DNA of 64,000 nucleotides from Flavobacterium sp. CFS9 (GTDB taxonomy: Bacteria; Bacteroidota; Bacteroidia; Flavobacteriales; Flavobacteriaceae): positions 1,488,001 through 1,552,000 of the forward strand of contig NZ_AP031573.1 of NCBI RefSeq assembly GCF_041154745.1, read 5' to 3'. This document shows, piece after piece, positions 1 to 8,004 of this stretch (positions are counted from its first letter, which is position 1; the number at the start of each line of letters is the position of its first letter). A model generated the notes under the pieces. It searched no databases. It was given only the letters and a program-made list of their open reading frames with translations, and was not told the DNA's origin. The position numbers and the translations under genes were made by a program.

Positions 1-734
1 GCCAAAATACTTTCTTTATAATTTTTGGAAACCGGAAGTTCTATCTGAGTAAGAAGGATCGTATTTGAATTTCTCCACGATTTAAAATGCATTGGATTTA
101 TCAAATGCGAACGATGAATTTGAAGCAAAAAATCAAAATCTTCCTGAACTTTTTTCAGCGAAGAACGAATCAGTTTGGCCCGAAGCTGATTGTTTTCCAA
201 ATAAAAGATCTCGACATAATTTTGCGCATTCGAAATACAAACCAGATCTTCCTTTTTGATTTTTAAAACATCTAATTTGTTTTCTCCTTTAATAACCAAA
301 AAATCTTCTTTTACCGGAATCAGTTTCAGCAAATAACGTCTTGCCAAAACAATTACAGGAGTTAAAATCAGCGCTACTTTAATAAAAATGATTGAGAAAA
401 ATGCTGTAAAATTGTATCCTCCGTTTAAAATTGGGCTTTTATAATAGGTGTAAGTTCCAAAAAGATAAATCAAATAAAAGAAAACTATACTTGTGACTTC
501 TAAACTAACATTCCATTTTGATCTCTTCTTGTAAATACTCTTTTGAATAAATCCGACAATTGAATAACATAAAAATGCCAAAACACTAAAACCTAAGCTA
601 ATCAAAAGCCAGGCTTTAAAATTTATAGTTCCGTCGTCAAAAGGTCTAATGATGAAAGCAAAAACAAATAGCCAAACACTAATTAGTGCGCCAACTATCA
701 AATGATGTTTTATGGACGTATTTAATTGCTGCAT
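1..734 (-). CDS. LytTR-family membrane regulator (3' end cut by window)
   Basis: Reading leftwards from the ATG at 734-732 the frame stays open to the window edge, giving about 244 residues. The N-terminal 130 residues hold four hydrophobic segments (about 12-30, 42-64, 80-97, 109-131). The rest is a LytTR DNA-binding domain with the hallmark stretches ISNAQNYVEIFY and QIHRSHLINP. The family binds DNA as response regulators or, as here, as membrane-anchored one-component regulators. Only a few C-terminal codons appear to be missing, judged by usual LytTR length. It is divergent from the small bacteriocin-type peptide gene at 918. No histidine kinase is visible beside it. Domain assignment is by motif; its ligand is unknown. 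Confidence 0.85.
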   Translation of the reverse strand, partial: MQQLNTSIKHHLIVGALISVWLFVFAFIIRPFDDGTINFKAWLLISLGFSVLAFLCYSIVGFIQKSIYKKRSKWNVSLEVTSIVFFYLIYLFGTYTYYKSPILNGGYNFTAFFSIIFIKVALILTPVIVLARRYLLKLIPVKEDFLVIKGENKLDVLKIKKEDLVCISNAQNYVEIFYLENNQLRAKLIRSSLKKVQEDFDFLLQIHRSHLINPMHFKSWRNSNTILLTQIELPVSKNYKESIL

Positions 735-917
735 TTTTTCTTTAGGCAAATTATTAATTTACAATATTAAACTTTTACCTCCACTTTCATCAAGTAAAAT
801 CATTCCGAATCGAAAACTTCCCTTTGTAAGTATTTATCTAAAAATAATTCATATTTTTATCAAAGTCGTATCCGAAAAACTTATAGAGTAGGAAAATCAA
901 AAAACAAAAAACCATTT

Positions 918-1100
918 ATGAAAAATTTCCAAAAATTAACCAAAGAAGAATTAAAATCCATTAATGCCGGTACCGGAAAATGTATAGCATTCCCTTTATG
1001 CAACGGTGAACAAGTTACACCTATCGGACAAAACTCATGTGGCTGGTATTTATATAAAACAGCATCAAACAGTACTTGCATGGAATACGGACTATCCTAA
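918..1100 (+). CDS. Small Cys-rich peptide with bacteriocin-type leader
   Basis: 60 residues beginning MKNFQKLTKEELKSINAG, which matches the leader of Bacteroidota bacteriocin-like or ComC-like peptides (MKNLxKLxxEELKxINGG), with the usual GG cleavage site reading AG at 17-18. The predicted mature part of about 42 residues has four cysteines (C22, C28, C41, C54), enough for two disulfides. Such leaders are removed by C39-peptidase ABC exporters, but none is in this window. The gene is divergent from the LytTR regulator and followed by a clear hairpin terminator. Toxic or signalling function is inference from the leader only. The opposite-strand ORF over the same bases is a shadow. Confidence 0.75.
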   Translation: MKNFQKLTKEELKSINAGTGKCIAFPLCNGEQVTPIGQNSCGWYLYKTASNSTCMEYGLS

Positions 1101-1121
1101 TAACATACTCCTCAATTTATT

Positions 1122-1156
1122 AAAACTGCTATCAACAAAATAGCAGTTTTTTTTTA
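1122..1156 (+). terminator. Terminator of the small peptide gene
   Basis: An 11-bp perfect stem (1122-1132 with 1140-1150), a 7-nt loop and a run of T. It closes the peptide gene and could also serve the convergent GNAT gene, although the T-run is weaker on the minus strand. Confidence 0.85.
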
Positions 1157-1183
1157 TGTTGAATCTTCCCATCACTGCAAAGT

Positions 1184-1621
1184 TTACTTATAAATCGTAA
1201 ACTTATTATGACTTAAAGTAAACCCAAGATTCTCGTAAATCAACACGTTTTCAACCCGTCTTTTATTGGTCGTAACTTCAATACTTTTTAAACTATGCTG
1301 TTCTGCAAAATTTAAAACCTCATTTATTAATAACCTGCCAACCCCTTCCCCGCGATGTTTCTGGTGAATAAAGAACTCCTGAATTTCACCCACCAATCCG
1401 CAATGATGCAAAAGATTTTGGGTATGAAAACTAATAAAACCTAAACCTTCTGTTTCGTTTTCAGCAATTAAATAGAGATTCTTTGCATTTGAAATATTTT
1501 CATTAAAAATCGCTTCGAAAATTTCAAAATTTAAGGTCTCGTTTTCGAGTTCGCAGATGGCTTTGTAGACAAAATCTAAATCGAGGTTTTGAATTTTTCT
1601 TATTCCAATGTTTGAGTTCAT
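1184..1621 (-). CDS. GNAT-family N-acetyltransferase
   Basis: 145 residues with the GNAT fold signature: the acetyl-CoA pyrophosphate loop QKHRGEGVG at 87-95 after the beta-4 strand VGEIQEFFI, and the terminal motif VLIYENLGF at about 126-134. It should transfer an acetyl group from acetyl-CoA to an amine; the acceptor cannot be read from sequence. It is a cytosolic single-domain protein of typical family length. It is monocistronic and convergent with the peptide gene. Confidence 0.88.
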   Translation of the reverse strand: MNSNIGIRKIQNLDLDFVYKAICELENETLNFEIFEAIFNENISNAKNLYLIAENETEGLGFISFHTQNLLHHCGLVGEIQEFFIHQKHRGEGVGRLLINEVLNFAEQHSLKSIEVTTNKRRVENVLIYENLGFTLSHNKFTIYK

Positions 1622-1757
1622 CTTTACTATTAATTTAACTGATATAAGTCAATTTTAAGATTTTATTACCCGAGAATTCAAAAGTAGATTATCATCTTGG
1701 TATCCTTACTTTTTTATGGGCACTTTTTTAAATTATTCATTTTAGAAATGAAACCCT

Positions 1758-2348
1758 TTAGGCGTCCTCTTTCAAATCAATTAGCCATTCAATTCTTATG
1801 TATTGAGTACAAAACTTCTTCAAAATATCACATCTATCCGTTAAAATAGCCGATCCTTTATTTCCTATTTCGTCTTTTACAATTCTAGCTGCATGCTCAA
1901 TTCCTTCAAAATCCTGTGCAGCCAAATCAAAAATTATATGATTTGTTTTTGACAATACAGAATACAACGAGATTAATTTTCTCGGATTTCCTGGCAGTTT
2001 GATTAATTGTGTATTTTTATTAATCCAATCTATTTCATAAATCTTTTTAGCAAACTTACTTTTGCGTTTCATATTTCTAAAAAGATATTCCCCTACAGTT
2101 GTTGGGAAAAACCTTCTTCTAAACTTTGATTCCCTTACATATTTCACAAAAGTATGCGGTTTAATTATCGTAACACTTTCATGTTTTTCTTTTCCGGTAA
2201 AAATTGCAATTACTTTTTCTTCAACATCACAAGATGCTATGTGATTTTCAAGATGAACAAAAATGAAATCGCCTTCTCTTACCTCAAAAGGTGGTATAAA
2301 ATACTGATCGGTTTTTATCCCTTTGCTCTCAATGAGTAATTTTTTCAT
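1758..2348 (-). CDS. ABC-ATPase-like protein lacking catalytic motifs
   Basis: 196 residues that read like the order of an ABC ATPase with the catalytic residues gone. REGDFIFV (24-31) corresponds to the strand before Walker A, but 34-46 has no GxxGxGKS. FFPTTVGEYL (80-89) resembles the region after the Q-loop. KLPGNPRKLISL (118-129) stands where LSGGQ should be, HIIFDLAAQD (137-146) where Walker B plus Glu should be, and ILTD (168-171) where the H-loop His should be. The start ATG overlaps the stop of the upstream 447-residue gene by 4 bp, so the two are translationally coupled. The family resemblance is my reading of a degenerate pattern, not a firm assignment. If right, it is a pseudo-ATPase with a structural or regulatory role. 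Confidence 0.55.
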   Translation of the reverse strand: MKKLLIESKGIKTDQYFIPPFEVREGDFIFVHLENHIASCDVEEKVIAIFTGKEKHESVTIIKPHTFVKYVRESKFRRRFFPTTVGEYLFRNMKRKSKFAKKIYEIDWINKNTQLIKLPGNPRKLISLYSVLSKTNHIIFDLAAQDFEGIEHAARIVKDEIGNKGSAILTDRCDILKKFCTQYIRIEWLIDLKEDA

Positions 2349-3688
2349 TTTGTAAGTCTTTCAAATTTCTGCTTATATTTCACAACATAGGCATTCCATT
2401 CCACTTTATAAATTTCATTATCATAAACAGAAGCAGCATAATCAGCAACTTCTTTACTAAAATGATTTCCGAAAATATTCTCCAAATATTCTATTCCGGA
2501 ATCAATCACTTGTTTTAAAACCATCAATTTATCAATTCCACTTTGTTTGCAGGCTTTGTCAAGCCAAAGTCCCTTTCCTATTTTTACATATTCTACCAAA
2601 AGACCAGCTGTAATAAATGGAGAAGGAACATCGTTGATATCCGGTTCATATTTGCCATTTTTAAAAACCAATACAATCAATTCTTCCGAATAAAATTCAG
2701 TCGGAATGAATCGCAGCATGGTACCACTTTGAGCTGCTTTAAAAGAAAGTTCTTTTGTGATCCGTTCATCAGGAATTACCTGAATTGCGAAACCATCTTT
2801 GGTGACTAATTTTTCGCAGAGTTCTGCCGTTACTAAATCCTGGTGGACAAAAGGCAGCGCATGAAAGGTACTATTCAACGCCAGAGTACAGAGTTCTTCC
2901 GTTTTAAATTCCATCGGAACCAATTTAAGATCTCTATAATTTGCCAAAACACGTTCACGCCAGTATTCATATGTTTTTGCAGGAGGATTATTGTGTTTTA
3001 AAACTAATTCTCCCCTCGCCAAATCCCGTTCTAATTCTTCAAATGTTTCGATCAGCGGATTCTCCAATAATTTCCGAAGTTCATTCGAGATAATCTCCTC
3101 GTCGGTTTCATCGTCATATTTACATTCATTTTGAGGCTCCGTATCGTCGGTTCTGTCATTATAATAAAATAGTTGGTTTTTTCTGTCTGAAAATGTTGTA
3201 TTATGATCGGTCACTATAAAAACAGGGGCATCTATCAGTCCTTTACAATTAAAACTACCATGATTGTAAAAAGTCATGACCACTTCTTTAGCCACGACAT
3301 TTCCATTTATCTGAACATTAGCTCCGCCTGATAAAAGACTTTGGCAATTCACATTTCCGCTTACAAAAACATACGGACCATAATCGCCTTCGGCATTGAT
3401 AATAGATCCCGTAGTAGAAAAATCCCCATCAATCAATACCCCCTCAATTCTTATTTCTTCCATCTTTTTTACCGGAAGATTCAACAAATTAGCCAATCCC
3501 TTCTTCTCTTTATCCTCGTAAAGATCCAGATAAAAATTCCCGTCAAAATTTACTTCTCCATCGGCAACTACAAAATGGTCAGTGTCTTCCCAATCCTCAA
3601 AATAATCGAACTTTTCGTCTTCTGCTAAAAAGGGATAATTCTTTTTTATTTCTGCTATGGTAATAAGTTTAAAACTGGAAGTCTGCAT
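2345..3688 (-). CDS. Solenoid-like protein of unknown function
   Basis: 447 residues, no signal peptide, acidic. Residues about 80-175 show short repeating strands (EGVLIDGDF, INAEGDYGPYVFVSGNVN, ANVQINGNVVA) like a bactofilin-type or other right-handed beta-helix. A linker rich in D and E follows. Residues about 255-380 hold alpha-helical repeats of the pattern (L/F)VPxEFxTEELCxxA, spaced roughly 25 residues, resembling DUF4116-type repeats. It is the first gene of a two-gene unit with the ABC-like protein, overlapping by 4 bp. I do not recognise a characterised homologue. Its mixed repeat structure suggests a scaffold or binding protein, and immunity-type proteins can look like this, but no toxin is adjacent. 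Confidence 0.65.
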   Translation of the reverse strand: MQTSSFKLITIAEIKKNYPFLAEDEKFDYFEDWEDTDHFVVADGEVNFDGNFYLDLYEDKEKKGLANLLNLPVKKMEEIRIEGVLIDGDFSTTGSIINAEGDYGPYVFVSGNVNCQSLLSGGANVQINGNVVAKEVVMTFYNHGSFNCKGLIDAPVFIVTDHNTTFSDRKNQLFYYNDRTDDTEPQNECKYDDETDEEIISNELRKLLENPLIETFEELERDLARGELVLKHNNPPAKTYEYWRERVLANYRDLKLVPMEFKTEELCTLALNSTFHALPFVHQDLVTAELCEKLVTKDGFAIQVIPDERITKELSFKAAQSGTMLRFIPTEFYSEELIVLVFKNGKYEPDINDVPSPFITAGLLVEYVKIGKGLWLDKACKQSGIDKLMVLKQVIDSGIEYLENIFGNHFSKEVADYAASVYDNEIYKVEWNAYVVKYKQKFERLTK

Positions 3689-3865
3689 TGCTACTTTTAA
3701 TTAATCGAAGTTGATTTTTTGAATACCAAGATTACACAATTCTGCCATCAAAATCAAAAATAGTCAGAAAAATTGTATTTTTACTACCAGTGATAGTTCA
3801 CAAATTGTAACGCACAAACTTCTATTTGTTTTCTACCTAAACCAAAAATGTAAAAGAATTTTAAA

Positions 3866-3873
3866 TATCTTTG
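3866..3873 (+). promoter_or_regulatory. Candidate -7 box for the XRE gene
   Basis: TATCTTTG matches the Bacteroidota -7 consensus TAnnTTTG and lies only 4 bp before the ATG at 3878. If used, transcription would start at or near the A of the start codon. No good TTTG -33 box is at the usual 19-bp spacing, so the call is tentative. Confidence 0.4.
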
Positions 3874-3877
3874 AATC

Positions 3878-4276
3878 ATGAGCACAGCAAAACCAAAACA
3901 TATCGGCCGAAACATAAGCCGAATAAGAGAATTGAGAGATATGAAGCAGGAAGCTCTTGCACAGGCAATCGGTACAACGCAACAATCTATCTCTATTATT
4001 GAAGGAAGCGAAAGCGTTGACGACGAAAAACTAAAAAAAATCGCCGAAGCTTTAGGTGTACCTGCCGAAGTAATCAGAAATTTTTCTGATGAGGCAGTTT
4101 TTAATATTATGGGGAATACTTACGATAATGCCTCTTCTACCATCAATCATAACAATTGCACTTTTAATCCGTTAGATAAACTCCTTGAGGCTTTTGAAGA
4201 GAATAAAAAACTTTACGAAAGATTGGTTGAAGCGGAAAGGGAGAAAGTGGCTCTTTTGGAAAAACTGTTGAAATAG
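3878..4276 (+). CDS. XRE-family helix-turn-helix regulator
   Basis: 132 residues. The HTH_3 domain spans about 9-67 (NISRIRELRDMKQEALAQAIG with recognition helix TTQQSISIIEGS). An Asn-rich linker and a C-terminal amphipathic coiled-coil helix (about 97-132) follow, probably for dimerisation. This is a frequent small-regulator architecture in Flavobacterium. It is monocistronic with its own terminator. It is divergent from the solenoid/ABC-like pair 190 bp away and could regulate it; that is inference from position only. Confidence 0.85.
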   Translation: MSTAKPKHIGRNISRIRELRDMKQEALAQAIGTTQQSISIIEGSESVDDEKLKKIAEALGVPAEVIRNFSDEAVFNIMGNTYDNASSTINHNNCTFNPLDKLLEAFEENKKLYERLVEAEREKVALLEKLLK

Positions 4277-4293
4277 AAACTTATTTATAAATG

Positions 4294-4330
4294 AAAAAAC
4301 CGAAGCTTTTTGAATTGCTTCGGTTTTTTT
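4294..4330 (+). terminator. Terminator of the XRE gene
   Basis: A 13-bp stem (AAAAAACCGAAGC with its complement from 4317), a 10-nt loop and a T-tract directly after the XRE stop. Confidence 0.88.
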
Positions 4331-4349
4331 TGATCATTAAACTTGCTAA

Positions 4350-4528
4350 TCTTTGTAGAATTACTTGCGAAGATCTCTCCTTCGTCGAGATGACAAGATT
4401 CTGGTTACTTTGCGTTGATCCTTCGACTTCACTCAGGAAGACAAAAACAAATAAAACTTTACGACTTTGCGACTTTGCGAAAAAAACTAGCGTGCTTCGC
4501 GTAAATCTTAGCGCGCTTCGCGGTTAAA
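4350..4528. repeat. Direct repeat copy A, ttgcgactttgcg family
   Basis: About 140-180 bp nearly matching the stretch at 5749-5926. Shared blocks include atgacaagatt, ggttactttgcgttga, ccttcgactt and actttgcgactttgcgaaaa, ending in a cgcggtta-type tail. Short spurious ORFs cross it. It lies immediately downstream of the secreted fibre-like gene. Confidence 0.8.
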
Positions 4529-4537
4529 TCAAAATCT

Positions 4538-5575
4538 CTATTTTCTTGATGATTCCAACCTCTTTATTTTTTGTTTCATTAACTTCAATTCTTTCTCCTG
4601 TTTTTCACTTTTCTTATTTTGAATTTCAAGTTTTTTATTCTGCTCAATCGTATATAAAGTAAGTTCTTCGATTTTCTGTAATAATTTCATTTGAAATTCT
4701 TTCATTTCAAGTCCGTTTGCAATCATCTCTTTTTCAGATGCAATTTCCGGAAGATGTTTATTTCGAGTTACAAATTCTTCCAACTTATTCAAATCCATCA
4801 ATTTATAATCATCTTCAAAAACAAAATCACAACCTCCCAATAAATCAACTTTTACCTCTTTTGCTCTAATTGTTCCGCAAACATCTAGTTTATAAGCTGG
4901 AGATATTGTCCCAATCCCAACAAGTCCTCCCCCCGTAATAACCATTCTATCAAAATTAGTATAATCTGAACCATTCCAATCCGTAGTATGAAAACGAATA
5001 TCTCCATAATAAGCACTCCCTGCAGGATTAGGATTTACAGAATAAATTCCAGAACCCCCTCTTCCAAAACTTAGTCCTCCTTTATAAGTAACTTGTCCTC
5101 CAGTAGCTGGAATAAATGCACCAGAAATTTTTTCACTAATTACCAATGTTGGTTCCTTACCATTAGGAAGAAAACCATTAACTGTTGTCCCGGAATAAGA
5201 TGCAAAATCACTATACACAGCAGAATTACCACGTACTTCAAGTTTCGCATTAGGACTATCGACACCAATACCAACTTTTCCATTATTTGGTTGTAAAATT
5301 GTCCCACTTTTAGAATGTTCAGATCCACCGTCAATAATAATACCTGTATCAAAAGCTAGCTTTAATTGTTGATAATATGGTGCATCCCAAGAGCCACTTG
5401 TTCTATATATACCATAACGTAAAGGTCCTGGTTTAAACCAAGTAATTCCATCAGGAACATTACGCCCATCATTAACATCGTTAAAATTTATAGAATTATG
5501 TAATTCATAAGTTTGTGCGGTAAGAAACTGAAACAATGTCAGCGTAAAAAGAGTAAGTAAGCCTTTAGTTTTCAT
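4538..5575 (-). CDS. Secreted fibre-like protein with phage-type chaperone-like C-terminus
   Basis: 345 residues with a Sec signal peptide (about 1-20, cut near TAQ). Two tail-fibre style motifs, GIGVDSPNAKLEVRG (about 102-116) and GIGTISPAYKLDV (about 220-232), flank a Gly-rich beta region. The C-terminus has the Bacteroidota motif FVFEDDYKLMDLNKLEEF followed by NKHLPEI and a long coiled coil (about 285-345) rich in K, E and Q. This is typical of the many proteins annotated as cell wall anchor or tail-fibre-like in this phylum, related to intramolecular chaperone (S74-like) tails, although no self-cleavage motif is obvious. It probably forms trimeric surface fibres. It lies between two direct repeats, suggesting gain or mobility. 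Confidence 0.7.
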   Translation of the reverse strand: MKTKGLLTLFTLTLFQFLTAQTYELHNSINFNDVNDGRNVPDGITWFKPGPLRYGIYRTSGSWDAPYYQQLKLAFDTGIIIDGGSEHSKSGTILQPNNGKVGIGVDSPNAKLEVRGNSAVYSDFASYSGTTVNGFLPNGKEPTLVISEKISGAFIPATGGQVTYKGGLSFGRGGSGIYSVNPNPAGSAYYGDIRFHTTDWNGSDYTNFDRMVITGGGLVGIGTISPAYKLDVCGTIRAKEVKVDLLGGCDFVFEDDYKLMDLNKLEEFVTRNKHLPEIASEKEMIANGLEMKEFQMKLLQKIEELTLYTIEQNKKLEIQNKKSEKQEKELKLMKQKIKRLESSRK

Positions 5576-6042
5576 ATAGTATTTGTTCGTTTATTCAAAC
5601 AGATCAAATCAATTATAAATCTACACTTAAACAATTGAATGAATCTGCTTACATTATTAAATTTTCGGCTAAAGTAATATTTCAATTTATACATTTCGAT
5701 GAATTCAAGAAAAGTTTATTCCTAAAGTTTATTTGAAACAAAACCGCCAATCTCTGTAGAGTTTCGAGTGTGATTCTTCGTTCCTCAGAATGACAAGATT
5801 GTGGTTACTTTGCGTTGACCCTTCGACTTCGCTCAGGAAGACAGAAACAAATAAAACTTTGTGGCTTTGCGACTTTGCGAAAAAAAACAGCGCTCTTTGC
5901 GTATGCCCTAGCGTCCTTGCGGTTATCCTTCGACTTCGCTCAGGAAGACACAAAACAAATAATAAAACTTTAAGAAATCAATTTCATGCTGTTTGCTGAA
6001 AAAACGTAATTTTGAAATTCGAAGTTCAAAAACCGAATTATT
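5576..6042. other. 467-bp intergenic gap
   Basis: The left part (5576-5740) is AT-rich leader DNA of the fibre gene with a weak promoter-like TACTTTAG on the minus strand. The middle is direct repeat copy B. The right end has TAATTTTG at 6007-6014, a possible -7 box for pepP with a leader of about 22 nt. The ORFs of 60-75 codons here fall inside the repeat and show no protein-like composition. Confidence 0.6.
5749..5950. repeat. Direct repeat copy B, ttgcgactttgcg family
   Basis: Same orientation as the copy at 4350-4528, offset 1,400 bp, roughly 80 percent identical by eye. It carries two copies of ccttcgacttcgctcagg (near 5819 and 5927), a short repeat also seen in many unrelated bacterial genomes. 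Together the two copies bracket the fibre-like gene. Confidence 0.8.
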
Positions 6043-7335
6043 ATGAAATATCACCAAATAAACAGCGCTCTTTTTGTAAAAAACCGCAAAAAATTCACGG
6101 CAGAAATGAAACCTAATTCAGTTGCCGTTTTTAATTCTAATGACATTTACCCGGTTAGTGCCGACAGTACTTTGCCGTTTGCACAACACCGAGATATTTT
6201 TTATCTGAGTGGTGTAGATCAGGAAGAAAGTGTTTTGCTTTTGTTTCCGGATGCACCATATGAGCATCAAAAAGAAATTCTTTTTCTAAAAGAAACCAGC
6301 GAACATATTGCGATCTGGGAAGGTGAAAAACTGACTAAAGAACGTGCTTTTCAGGTTTCAGGAATCAGAACGGTGTATTGGTTACAGGATTTTCATAAGA
6401 TTTTGAACGAAATGATGACGTATGCCGATACGATGTACATCAACACCAACGAACATTACCGCGCTACAGTAGAAACAGAAACCCGTGAAGCCCGTTTTGT
6501 AAAATGGTGGAAAGAGCGTTATCCGGCACACAATGTGGCAAAAAGTAACCCAATTTTACAACGTCTTCGATCAGTAAAGGAAAGCGAAGAGCTTGATCTG
6601 ATTCAACAAGCCTGTGATATTACCGAAAAAGGTTTCCGCAGATTGCTTTCGTTTGTAAAACCAAATGTTACCGAATACGAAATCGAAGCGGAATTGATTC
6701 ACGAATTTATCCGCAACCGCTCTAAAGGCTTTGCTTATACGCCAATTATTGCTTCGGGAAATAATGCCAATGTTTTGCATTACATCGAAAACAACCAGCA
6801 ATGTAAAGAAGGAGATTTAATTTTATTGGATGTAGCTGCCGAATATGCGAACTACTCCAGTGATTTATCCAGAACTATTCCGGTTTCGGGAAGATATAAC
6901 GAAAGACAAAAAGCAGTTTACAATGCTGTTTTAAGAGTGAAAAACGAAGCCACAAAAATGTTGACTCCGGGAACACTTTGGAAACAATACCATGTTGAAG
7001 TAGGAAAAGTAATGACCTCTGAATTATTAGGTTTAGGTTTGATCGACAAAGCCGATGTTCAGAATGAAAATCCGGAATGGCCGGCTTACAAAAAATATTT
7101 CATGCACGGAACGTCTCACCACATGGGGCTGGACACGCACGATTACGGATTGCTTCACGAACCAATGAAAGCCAATATGGTTTTTACCGTTGAACCGGGA
7201 ATCTACATTCCGGCAGAAGGTTTCGGAATTCGTCTGGAAGATAATGTAGTAATTCAGGAAAAAGGAGAACCTTTTAACCTAATGCGTAACATTCCGATTG
7301 AAGCTGACGAGATTGAAAGTTTGATGAATCAATAG
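6043..7335 (+). CDS. pepP: Xaa-Pro aminopeptidase (M24B)
   Basis: 430 residues, cytosolic, with an N-terminal creatinase-like AMP_N domain (about 1-175) and a C-terminal pita-bread M24 domain. The dinuclear metal ligands can be placed: D263, D274 (LLDVAAEYANYSSD), H359 within HGTSHHMGLDTHD, E384 (VEPGIYIP) and E399 (RLEDN). It removes N-terminal residues preceding proline in peptides. The length is normal for PepP. It is monocistronic, with a strong terminator shared with the convergent ferritin gene. Confidence 0.93.
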   Translation: MKYHQINSALFVKNRKKFTAEMKPNSVAVFNSNDIYPVSADSTLPFAQHRDIFYLSGVDQEESVLLLFPDAPYEHQKEILFLKETSEHIAIWEGEKLTKERAFQVSGIRTVYWLQDFHKILNEMMTYADTMYINTNEHYRATVETETREARFVKWWKERYPAHNVAKSNPILQRLRSVKESEELDLIQQACDITEKGFRRLLSFVKPNVTEYEIEAELIHEFIRNRSKGFAYTPIIASGNNANVLHYIENNQQCKEGDLILLDVAAEYANYSSDLSRTIPVSGRYNERQKAVYNAVLRVKNEATKMLTPGTLWKQYHVEVGKVMTSELLGLGLIDKADVQNENPEWPAYKKYFMHGTSHHMGLDTHDYGLLHEPMKANMVFTVEPGIYIPAEGFGIRLEDNVVIQEKGEPFNLMRNIPIEADEIESLMNQ

Positions 7336-7340
7336 ATAAG

Positions 7341-7377
7341 AAAAAAGCCCTTAATAAAAATTTATTAAGGGCTTTTC
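7341..7377. terminator. Bidirectional terminator between pepP and ferritin
   Basis: A near-perfect 16-bp inverted repeat (7343-7358 with 7361-7376, 2-nt loop) with A- and T-tracts on both sides, so it works in both directions for two convergent genes. Confidence 0.92.
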
Positions 7378-7393
7378 CAATTTTATATATCAA

Positions 7394-7915
7394 TTACTCT
7401 CCGATTTTTGCGATTTGCACATCCAACTGGAATTTACCGGCAGCTTCGCTTTCATCGATCAAATCAAAAAGCTCTAAAGCTCTTCTTGCATTTTTCTCTT
7501 CTTCTCTCTGCTCAGCAACATACCACATCATAAAATCTTCTGTAGCATAGTCATTTTCAGCTCTACATTTTGCAATTACTTTATTCACTGCTTGTGTAAC
7601 TGCAATTTCATTTTGCAAAGCAATTTCAAATACTTCTCTCAAAGAAGCAAATTCCTGCTGCACTTCCGGAACAGACGGCGTAATGGCAATCCCTCCCATA
7701 TCTGTAATATATTTGAAAACTTTTAGAAAATGCTCTCTTTCTTCTTCGGCTTGTTTGTACAAATAAGATGCTGTATTAGCATAACCGTTTCTATCTAACC
7801 ATGCAGCCATAGCCAAATATTTGTTAGAAGCGTCACTTTCTAATTTTGCTTGTAAGTTTAATATATTTTCTACACTTTCAACTAATGAAGTACGTGTTCT
7901 TAATAAATCTTTCAT
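7394..7915 (-). CDS. ftnA: Bacterial non-haem ferritin
   Basis: 173 residues forming the ferritin four-helix bundle. Ferroxidase ligands are visible: E26 on helix A, E59 and H62 (EEREH) on helix B, E103 on helix C and Q136 in WYVAEQ on helix D. It oxidises Fe(II) with O2 or H2O2 and stores it in a 24-mer shell. No haem-ligand Met is apparent, so ferritin is favoured over bacterioferritin. It is a single gene converging on pepP. Confidence 0.93.
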   Translation of the reverse strand: MKDLLRTRTSLVESVENILNLQAKLESDASNKYLAMAAWLDRNGYANTASYLYKQAEEEREHFLKVFKYITDMGGIAITPSVPEVQQEFASLREVFEIALQNEIAVTQAVNKVIAKCRAENDYATEDFMMWYVAEQREEEKNARRALELFDLIDESEAAGKFQLDVQIAKIGE

Positions 7916-8004
7916 ATCCTCTAATTTTTATATGTGTAAAATTACAAAAATTAAAGAAGGCTGCTCTAAGTCCTTGAAAATTTGGATTTGATCTAAGTAA
8001 GAAT

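Noticed and set aside
2062..3628. Plus-strand ORFs of 60-95 codons across the solenoid/ABC-like pair
   Set aside because: They lie antisense to well-formed coding sequence and have poor protein-like composition.
4291..4527. 78-codon plus-strand ORF after the XRE gene
   Set aside because: It starts in the terminator hairpin and runs through the intergenic direct repeat.
5729..5999. ORFs of 69-74 codons on both strands
   Set aside because: They come from repeat copy B; the same frame in repeat copy A gives a related but unselected sequence.
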